Shown: positions 5,750-10,631 of the stretch, one piece after another
Layout of the letters: each line of letters begins with the position of its first letter
Position numbering within the stretch: the stretch's first letter is position 1
From: Candidatus Uhrbacteria bacterium
GTDB taxonomy: Bacteria > Patescibacteriota > Patescibacteriia > 2-12-FULL-60-25
NCBI GenBank assembly: GCA_903828685.1
Contig: CAIKNB010000021.1
Coordinates: forward strand, 1 to 10,631
Direction of reading: 5' to 3'
Length of the DNA stretch: 10,631 nt
Position numbers and translations under genes: made by a program
Notes under the pieces: generated by a model
Told to the model about the DNA's origin: nothing
The model's database searches: none
What the model saw: the letters and a program-made list of their open reading frames with translations, nothing else

Positions 5750-5753
5750 ACAT

Positions 5754-5794
5754 AAAAAGACGGTCCACGCTCACTCTGGACCGTCTCTTTTTTT
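5754..5794. terminator. Bidirectional terminator between convergent genes
   Basis: AGACGGTCCA (5758-5767) pairs with TGGACCGTCT (5777-5786), a perfect 10-bp stem over a 9-base loop. On the plus strand it is followed by a run of seven Ts; on the minus strand the A-run at 5754-5758 gives a T-run. It sits between the stops at 5749 (plus) and 5800 (minus) and can serve both. Confidence 0.88.
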
Positions 5795-5799
5795 AGCGA

Positions 5800-6447
5800 T
5801 TATTTCCTGAACACCATCGCCAATTCGTTGATGAGCATCCTCTCGGTCGTGGAACCGGGTTTGTAGACATCGAAGTGCAACGGGACTTCGAGATATGGGA
5901 TGCCGGCTTTGTTGAGTTCGAGTTGCAACGAATTCACATCCACTTTGTAGGTGCCAGGAACTGCCTGATGGCCGGGCGGCGGATCATAATCCTCCTGCGC
6001 AAAGACGTGGATAGCAATACCGCCTGCACCCAAAGCGTCGTAAGAATTCTTGAGTACCGAGAGCTGCTTGGACGGTTCCACAAAACGGATGAGCACATCA
6101 CCATAGATGACGTCGTACGGGACATCAGGCAATGGCAGCGTGGCATCATGCTGGATCACGCCAGCGGCGCCAGCCAGATGCTCCACGACCACGTCCGCAG
6201 TCGTGAGCTGCACAGGTTTGCCCAAGATGGATGAAAAGATGCGCCGGTGCTGATCGACGAAGCGGATATCGGCACAACCCAGAACCATGACGCGCAGCTC
6301 AGGCGCCGTCGGCACCTGATAGCCCACGGAGGCGAAAATCTGACGCAAGCCGGTTTCCTTGACCTGGACCTTGCTTATGGCCTCGGCGTCGCTCATTTTG
6401 ACGTATCTTTGGTGGTATTCGCTCAACATACGGGTCAATGATAGCAT
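5800..6447 (-). CDS. SAM-dependent methyltransferase-like protein
   Basis: The 215-residue product reads as a class I (Rossmann-fold) methyltransferase-like protein. VMVLGCADIRF (53-63) sits where motif I (GxGxG) is expected but with GCAD, DATLPLPDVPYDVIYGDVLIRFV-type residues (101-123) resemble the motif IV region, and LKNSYDALGAGGIAIHVF-type residues (132-149) resemble the post-IV strand and turn. The degenerate glycine loop leaves catalytic activity in doubt, and no substrate can be named. The first Met at 6447 has a weak AGGCGG 5 bases upstream; Met7 (6429) is an alternative. It diverges from the membrane-protein gene at 6524 and shares a terminator with the nuclease-like gene. Confidence 0.65.
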   Translation of the reverse strand: MLSLTRMLSEYHQRYVKMSDAEAISKVQVKETGLRQIFASVGYQVPTAPELRVMVLGCADIRFVDQHRRIFSSILGKPVQLTTADVVVEHLAGAAGVIQHDATLPLPDVPYDVIYGDVLIRFVEPSKQLSVLKNSYDALGAGGIAIHVFAQEDYDPPPGHQAVPGTYKVDVNSLQLELNKAGIPYLEVPLHFDVYKPGSTTERMLINELAMVFRK

Positions 6448-6523
6448 CTACGCCGCCTGAATCGCCACTTGGCCGTGGATTTGCTATGCTTTACCCGATT
6501 CTAAAGCCTAAAATCATCCTTAT

Positions 6524-7276
6524 ATGCCCAAACCTTTAGCCGGCGCCTGGTCGCTCATCGCGGACACCTGGAAGTTCTTCCTCGACACCTGGAACCAAAC
6601 CACCAAGATCTCGATCTGGTTTTTATATTTCGGCTTGGCGGATTTCGCTTGCAATGTGGGCGTAAAATTTTTTCCCCCGCTTGCCTGGCTGCTGCTGCTG
6701 CTCGATCTGGCATTCGCGGTAGTGAGTCTGTGGGTCAGCCTGCGCCTCATGCTCGTCATGCTTAAATTGGAACAGGGCCAAACTCCGTCAGATGCGCAGG
6801 GTGACGCGGACAAGGCCTGGAAGTTGATTTGGCCTCTGGCGCTGGTCGCGATTTTCCAGACCCTGATAATGTTCGGCTGTTTTCTGCTCTTCATCGTCCC
6901 CGGCATCTACTTTGCCATCGTCTTATCGTTCAGCCAGATCTGCCTGGTGGACCAGGATAAGCGCGGCATGCAGGCCTTGGCTGCTTCGCGCGACCTGGTG
7001 CGCGGCCGTTGGTGGGCCGTGTTGTGGCGCGAACTGGCCGGCATGCTGTTTTTCGGCATAGGTTTGCTCGCGCTCCTGCTCTTGATCTTCATGCTTCTCG
7101 GTTTGGTCACCGGCCAGGCGCGCATGCTCATGTTTTTGCAGTCGCCAACGCCTGACCCGCTGTTCAGCGGCACGACTGATTTGATCCAGTCCATGCTGCA
7201 GGCAGCCTTCATCCCGCTGTTCCTCGGCTTCAACATCAAACTTTACCGCTTGCTGCAAAAAACAAAGAACGCCTAA
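6524..7276 (+). CDS. Six-helix integral membrane protein
   Basis: The 250-residue protein has about six hydrophobic segments, near residues 29-48, 52-80, 101-120, 121-141, 166-196 and 219-243. The segment FIVPGIYFAIVLSFSQICLV, followed by ALAASRDLVRGRWWAVLWRE (150-170), is typical of the YciC/glycerophosphodiester-phosphodiesterase membrane-domain type of proteins, whose members are mostly uncharacterised. No signal peptide or catalytic residues are evident, so no function is assigned. ATG 6524 has no SD; a TAAAAT stretch ends 9 bases upstream. The gene ends 5 bases before gatB, implying cotranscription without an obvious functional link. Confidence 0.8.
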   Translation: MPKPLAGAWSLIADTWKFFLDTWNQTTKISIWFLYFGLADFACNVGVKFFPPLAWLLLLLDLAFAVVSLWVSLRLMLVMLKLEQGQTPSDAQGDADKAWKLIWPLALVAIFQTLIMFGCFLLFIVPGIYFAIVLSFSQICLVDQDKRGMQALAASRDLVRGRWWAVLWRELAGMLFFGIGLLALLLLIFMLLGLVTGQARMLMFLQSPTPDPLFSGTTDLIQSMLQAAFIPLFLGFNIKLYRLLQKTKNA

Positions 7277-7281
7277 CCCGT

Positions 7282-8817
7282 ATGCGCCTACTCCCCATCA
7301 TCGGACTGGAAGTCCATGCCCAACTCAAAACCGCTTCCAAGATGTTCTGCACCTGCGCCAATGTAGGTGATGCTGCGCCGCCCAATACTGCCATCTGCCC
7401 GGTGTGTACGGGCCAGCCCGGAGCTTTGCCCGCGCTGAATGCCGAGGCTTTGCGCCTGGGCGTACTTACAGGACTCGGGCTCGACTGCGTCATCCCGGAC
7501 AAATCAGCTTTTGACCGCAAGAATTATTTTTATCCCGACTTGCCCAAAGGCTATCAGATTTCGCAATACTACTTGCCGATCGCCACGGGCGGAAAAATCG
7601 AACTCGACGTACCCGAAGGCAAAGAACCGCGCCAGCACATCACGGTCGGCATCACGCGCGCGCATCTCGAGGAAGACGCAGCCAAGAATTTCCATGCCGG
7701 CGGCGCGGACAATGCCACTTACGTGGACTACAACCGCTCCAGCACACCCCTGCTTGAGGTCGTAAGCGAACCGGATATGCGTTCGCCGCAGGAAGCCAAA
7801 GCCTATCTGCAGGAACTACGTTCCATCCTGCGCACGCTGGGCGCTTCGGACGCGGACATGGAAAAGGGCCAGATGCGTTGCGACGCCAACATCTCGCTCC
7901 TGCCCATCGATGACAATGATTTGCCGCTGCAGCACGATTTGAATCCCAAGGTGGAGGTCAAGAATCTGAATTCTTTTCGCGCCGTGGAGCGCGCCCTGAC
8001 CTACGAAATCGAACGCCAAACCAAGCTGCTCCAAGCTGGACAGACGCCCGAGCATGCCACGCGCGGCTGGGACGAAGACAAAGGCCAAACCTTCGAGCAG
8101 CGCTCCAAAGAATCGTCAGCTGATTACCGCTACTTTCCCGAACCTGATTTGCCGCCGCAAGACCTGGTGGCTCTACGCGAAGAGCTTAAGCTGAAACTGC
8201 CCGAACTGCCGGCGCAAAAGCGCCAGCGGCTTCAGGCGGAATGGGGCTTTTCCGCCTCTGACATCGCGTTTTTAGTGGCTAACCAAGGCTGGGCCGATTA
8301 CGCGGAAGAAGTCATGGGAGAGCTGGGCGGCTGGCTCGAAGCTACGGATAAGTCAAAAAAATCCGCTGGCGAGATTCTGGAAGAACGCAAAAATAAACTG
8401 GCCAAGCTCGCGGGCGGCTGGCTCACTTCGCGCCTGGCCGGGCTCATGGCGGAACGCAATCTGGGGATCGAAGATCTCAAAATCGATGCGGAAAATTTTG
8501 CGGAATTCCTGCAGCTCGTGGATTCGGGCAAAATCAACAGCACCAATGCGCAAAAACTTTTAGCCTTGATGCTCGAAAAAGGCGCTGATCCCTCGCATCT
8601 CATGGAAGAACACGACTTGGGCCAGAACATGAACGAACACCAGCTCAAAGAAACCGTGCAGCGCATCGTGGCCGAGAATCCGGATAAGGTCGCGCAAATC
8701 AAAGCCGGCAAAGTCGCGGTGCTTAAATGGTTTGTGGGCGCGGTAATGAAAGCCACGGAAGGCAAAGCCAATCCGACCACTACCGAAGAAATGGTAAAAA
8801 AAGAAATCGGGGAATAA
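7282..8817 (+). CDS. gatB: Asp-tRNA(Asn)/Glu-tRNA(Gln) amidotransferase subunit B
   Basis: GatB is the kinase/transfer subunit of GatCAB, which converts misacylated Glu-tRNA(Gln) or Asp-tRNA(Asn) to the amidated form, using ammonia supplied by GatA. The 511-residue product begins IIGLEVHAQL with Glu10 and His12 of the active site. It has a four-cysteine zinc site (Cys23, Cys25, Cys39, Cys42 in CTC...CPVC), HLEEDA and DYNRSSTPLLEVVSEPD, and ends in a GatB/YqeY tail domain that binds tRNA (last ~130 residues). It is longer than the roughly 475-residue S. aureus protein; a charged stretch near 350-370 (LEATDKSKKSAGEILEERKN) at the join to the tail looks like an insertion. gatA and gatC are not in the window. 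The gene is probably cotranscribed with the membrane-protein gene 5 bases upstream. Confidence 0.96.
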   Translation: MRLLPIIGLEVHAQLKTASKMFCTCANVGDAAPPNTAICPVCTGQPGALPALNAEALRLGVLTGLGLDCVIPDKSAFDRKNYFYPDLPKGYQISQYYLPIATGGKIELDVPEGKEPRQHITVGITRAHLEEDAAKNFHAGGADNATYVDYNRSSTPLLEVVSEPDMRSPQEAKAYLQELRSILRTLGASDADMEKGQMRCDANISLLPIDDNDLPLQHDLNPKVEVKNLNSFRAVERALTYEIERQTKLLQAGQTPEHATRGWDEDKGQTFEQRSKESSADYRYFPEPDLPPQDLVALREELKLKLPELPAQKRQRLQAEWGFSASDIAFLVANQGWADYAEEVMGELGGWLEATDKSKKSAGEILEERKNKLAKLAGGWLTSRLAGLMAERNLGIEDLKIDAENFAEFLQLVDSGKINSTNAQKLLALMLEKGADPSHLMEEHDLGQNMNEHQLKETVQRIVAENPDKVAQIKAGKVAVLKWFVGAVMKATEGKANPTTTEEMVKKEIGE

Positions 8818-8835
8818 AGAGACGCCCGCCTCTTT
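8816..8835 (+). terminator. Weak hairpin after gatB
   Basis: AAAGAG and CTCTTT form a 6-bp stem over an 8-base loop directly at the gatB stop codon. The T-run is only three bases and is inside the stem, so termination here is doubtful; the long hairpin at 8837-8915 follows immediately. Confidence 0.25.
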
Positions 8836-8836
8836 G

Positions 8837-8915
8837 CTCTCGGCTCAGGGTTTAGGCTGGCGTCAGCAACATGAAAGAAGATGCCTCGCTGCCCTAAGGG
8901 GTCTGGGGCCGAGAG
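8837..8915. other. Long imperfect hairpin, possible structured RNA or degenerate palindromic element
   Basis: CTCTCGGC (8837-8844) pairs perfectly with GCCGAGAG (8908-8915). Inside it, CAG (8846-8848) can pair with CTG (8903-8905), TTTAGGC (8851-8857) with GCCCTAAG (8891-8898, one bulge and one G-U), and GGCGT (8859-8863) with ATGCC (8881-8885). Nested pairing over 79 bases is unusual for a plain spacer, but the hand fold has not been scored. No T-run follows and no reading frame is convincing here. Confidence 0.35.
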
Positions 8916-8980
8916 TTGAGCGGAGTTCTTGAAATGACAAGCCGCGTACAAGAAACGAATTCGATGCCCCAGCAGTTTTG

Positions 8981-9006
8981 TGTTACTTTTGCTGCCAAAA
9001 GTAACA
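8981..9006. repeat. Perfect 11-bp palindrome, TGTTACTTTTG...CAAAAGTAACA
   Basis: TGTTACTTTTG (8981-8991) and CAAAAGTAACA (8996-9006) are exact inverted copies around CTGC. Neither side ends in a T-run, so it is more like a dispersed palindromic repeat or binding site than a terminator, although it lies between convergent genes. Confidence 0.5.
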
Positions 9007-9065
9007 GGGAATAATCTAGAAAAAGTGGCAGAGAAAACATCTTAATAGAAGTGGCAAGGAAATAG

Positions 9066-10043
9066 CTAGCTGCACAATCCCGGACCTATGCCCAGCCATT
9101 GGCTCACACGGCCCACGGCTTCGTCGGCATTCTTGCACCACACAATGCGCTTATCGCGTTTGAACCAGGTTTCCTGGCGCTTGGCATAACGATGTACCGA
9201 TTGTTTGATCATTTCCAATGCGCGTTCCAGCGGCTCTTCGCCTTTGATGTATTTGAACAGTTCGCGGTAGCCGATCGAGGTCATGGCCGGCGCGGTTTCC
9301 GGTATGCCACGCGCTTGCGCTTCACGGATCTCATCCGGCCAACCCTCCTCTATCATGCGGTCGATGGAATCGTCGATGCGCTTATACAACTCCTGGCGCG
9401 GCCACATTACTCCGACCTGAAACGCATCCAAGAGCGGCTTGCCGAGCTTCTTTTGCTGGGTGAACGGTTTGCCCGTGAAAGTCGCGACTTCCAATGCGCG
9501 GATCACACGGCGCGGATTCTTGAGGTCCACGGCTTGGGCCGCGTCCGGATCCAAACCCAACAATAGTTTCACCAATTCGGACAAAGGTTTCTTTTCGAAT
9601 GCCTGGCGCAATGCTGGCTGCGGTTCGATGCGCGGAAATTGCAGATTGTCCACCAAGGATTTGACGTACAAACCAGTGCCGCCGACTACGATGGGCAGAT
9701 GCCCGCGCGCGGACACGCCTCTGATGGCCACCAATGCCTTTTCGCGCCACTCTGCCACGGTAAAGGTCTCGACCGGATCCAAAAAATCCATGAGGTAATG
9801 CGGGACGCCGTCCACCAAAAAAGTGCGATGCTGCTGGTACTTGCCGCGTTTGCCTTTGGGCTTGCCCGTGCCGATGTCAAAACCTTTATAGATCTGACGC
9901 GAATCCGCGTTGATGACCTCGCCGTTGCAAGCTTTGGCCAATCGCAATCCCACTTCGGTCTTGCCCGAAGACGTAGGCCCAACCACGAAAATCGCGCGGG
10001 GCAGCGGTTTTGTTCTGCGTGTAGCTTCGGCTGGTGCGGCCAT
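9066..10043 (-). CDS. miaA: tRNA dimethylallyltransferase
   Basis: MiaA transfers a dimethylallyl group to N6 of A37 next to the anticodon of tRNAs reading UNN codons, giving i6A, the substrate of MiaB. The 325-residue product has the P-loop GPTSSGKT (22-29), NADSRQIYKG (45-54), GGTGLYVKSL (121-130) and the C-terminal YAKRQETWFKR. Length fits the family (E. coli about 316). ATG 10043 is chosen because GGAGG stands 8 bases upstream and the P-loop then falls at the usual depth. Alternatives in frame are ATG 10067, which overlaps the miaB stop in ATGA, and ATG 10094; both add residues with no family match. It follows miaB in the same direction, an operon of two successive modification enzymes. 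Confidence 0.95.
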   Translation of the reverse strand: MAAPAEATRRTKPLPRAIFVVGPTSSGKTEVGLRLAKACNGEVINADSRQIYKGFDIGTGKPKGKRGKYQQHRTFLVDGVPHYLMDFLDPVETFTVAEWREKALVAIRGVSARGHLPIVVGGTGLYVKSLVDNLQFPRIEPQPALRQAFEKKPLSELVKLLLGLDPDAAQAVDLKNPRRVIRALEVATFTGKPFTQQKKLGKPLLDAFQVGVMWPRQELYKRIDDSIDRMIEEGWPDEIREAQARGIPETAPAMTSIGYRELFKYIKGEEPLERALEMIKQSVHRYAKRQETWFKRDKRIVWCKNADEAVGRVSQWLGIGPGLCS

Positions 10044-10063
10044 AGGTGGTTCCTCCGATGCCC

Positions 10064-10631
10064 TCATGATAGCAACTGGCCCTGCAACTGCCATGTCAGG
10101 GCGCGCAAAATTCTGACCGGCACATGCTTTCCAACCAGGCTGTTATCCGAACACGGGAAAGTGGTGTATTTCATCTCCCGCGAGTTACCCGAGGCTGTGC
10201 CGTCCGCGATTTTTTCAACCATCACGTTTACAACCTTATCCACATACGCTTGGTTCTTGCGCAGCGCTGTCTCTTCCATCAGCTGCTGCAGCACGTCCCA
10301 GCGTCGGCGTTTTTCCTCGCGCGTCACGTCGTCCGCAAAGAGCTTGCAGGCCAATGTCCCGGTGCGCGTGCTGTATTGCGCCGTATATGAGATATCAAAA
10401 TCGCATTCTCGGTATAACGACACAGTATCTGCGAATTGCTCCGCTGTCTCACCGCAAAAACCCACGATGATATCCGTACCCAACGCCATGTCCGGACGCT
10501 TGGCTTTGATCTTGCGGATGGTTTCCAGATACTGCGCACGCGAATATTTGCGATTCATGCGCCGCAGCACTTCGTCGTTGCCGGCTTGCACGGGCAGATG
10601 CAGATAATTCACTTGCTTGGGCAAAGTCAGC
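10064..10631 (-). CDS. miaB: tRNA-2-methylthio-N6-dimethylallyladenosine synthase, C-terminal part
   Basis: MiaB is a radical-SAM methylthiotransferase that turns i6A37 into ms2i6A37. Only the C-terminal ~188 residues are in the window; the gene is cut by the right edge, so the N-terminal domain and the radical-SAM cysteine motif are not visible. Seen here are LHLPVQAGNDEVLRRMNR, LGTDIIVGFCGET and YSTRTGTLA of the radical-SAM barrel, then a TRAM RNA-binding domain in the last ~60 residues. The ARYSPRPGT-like segment fits MiaB better than RimO or MtaB, and miaA directly downstream supports this. The TGA stop (10064-10066) lies in an ATGA shared with a possible but disfavoured miaA start. Confidence 0.88.
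   Translation of the reverse strand, partial: LTLPKQVNYLHLPVQAGNDEVLRRMNRKYSRAQYLETIRKIKAKRPDMALGTDIIVGFCGETAEQFADTVSLYRECDFDISYTAQYSTRTGTLACKLFADDVTREEKRRRWDVLQQLMEETALRKNQAYVDKVVNVMVEKIADGTASGNSREMKYTTFPCSDNSLVGKHVPVRILRALTWQLQGQLLS

Larger units (their letters stand above)
8818..9065. other. Gene-free interval between gatB and miaA
   Basis: This gap of 248 bases separates convergent gatB and miaA. It holds the hairpin at 8837-8915, the palindrome at 8981-9006 and an imperfect short direct repeat around GTGGCA (9025-9030 and 9051-9056). I see no supported coding sequence, tRNA or clear terminator with a T-run. Confidence 0.7.

Noticed and set aside
6469..6497. TTGGCC as a -35 element for the membrane-protein gene
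   Set aside because: No acceptable -10 element lies at 16-18 bases; TATGCT follows at only 10 bases.
8298..8951. Antisense frame over the gatB 3' end and the gap
   Set aside because: Most of it mirrors gatB, the remainder crosses the hairpin, and the protein shows no domain.
8981..9006. Terminator for gatB or miaA
   Set aside because: The stem is perfect, but neither strand has a T-run after it.
9018..9064. Direct repeat around GTGGCA as a possible attachment site or CRISPR remnant
   Set aside because: Only about 6 bases match exactly with loose flanks, two copies only, and no integrase or cas gene is present.
9639..10607. Plus-strand frame across miaA and miaB
   Set aside because: It lies opposite two well-supported genes and spans their junction; its low-complexity product has no family resemblance.
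1..10631. tRNA, rRNA, CRISPR array or insertion sequence
   Set aside because: No cloverleaf, rRNA core (apart from the L1-site mimic), regularly spaced repeats or transposase motif was seen by eye.

Overview
The window looks like chromosomal housekeeping DNA from a bacterium of moderately high GC (mid-50s percent by eye). Short intergenic gaps, compact operons, several genes without a Shine-Dalgarno (SD) sequence, a UMP-synthase-like orotate phosphoribosyltransferase and several lineage-type hypothetical proteins suggest a Patescibacteria / Candidate Phyla Radiation genome. That assignment is an inference from gene character; no marker gene was placed on a tree. No rRNA, tRNA, CRISPR array, transposase or phage gene was recognised.

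Left part (1-1800). An orotate phosphoribosyltransferase-like gene (219-887) is flanked on both sides by short palindromic elements. It is followed by a terminator and by rplA (ribosomal protein L1). Just before the preferred rplA start lies a structured leader that resembles the L1-binding site of 23S rRNA (helices 76-78), as expected for L1 autoregulation. A strong terminator with a GCGA loop closes rplA.

Centre (1818-4956). Five co-directional genes form a dTTP-supply cluster: an unassigned P-loop kinase of UPF0200-like appearance, dut, thyA, folA and tmk. Together they take dUTP to dUMP, dUMP to dTMP, recycle the dihydrofolate made by ThyA, and phosphorylate dTMP. Gene overlaps or gaps are tiny except before thyA, where an internal promoter is likely. 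A hairpin terminator ends the cluster.

Accessory part (4972-7276). A gene with its own predicted promoter encodes what reads as a dsRNA-binding-like domain joined by a low-complexity linker to a PD-(D/E)XK nuclease-like domain; this is the most novel item. It converges, across a bidirectional terminator, on a minus-strand methyltransferase-like gene. Divergent from that gene is a six-helix membrane protein, followed after 5 bases by gatB (tRNA amidotransferase subunit B, 7282-8817).

Right part (8818-10631). A gap of about 250 bases contains a long imperfect hairpin and a perfect 11-bp palindrome but no gene. Beyond it, on the minus strand, lie miaA and the 3' part of miaB, consecutive enzymes of A37 tRNA modification, with miaB running off the right edge. 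Three terminators of the window share the stem core CGGWCC/GGWCCG, which may be a recurring genomic motif.
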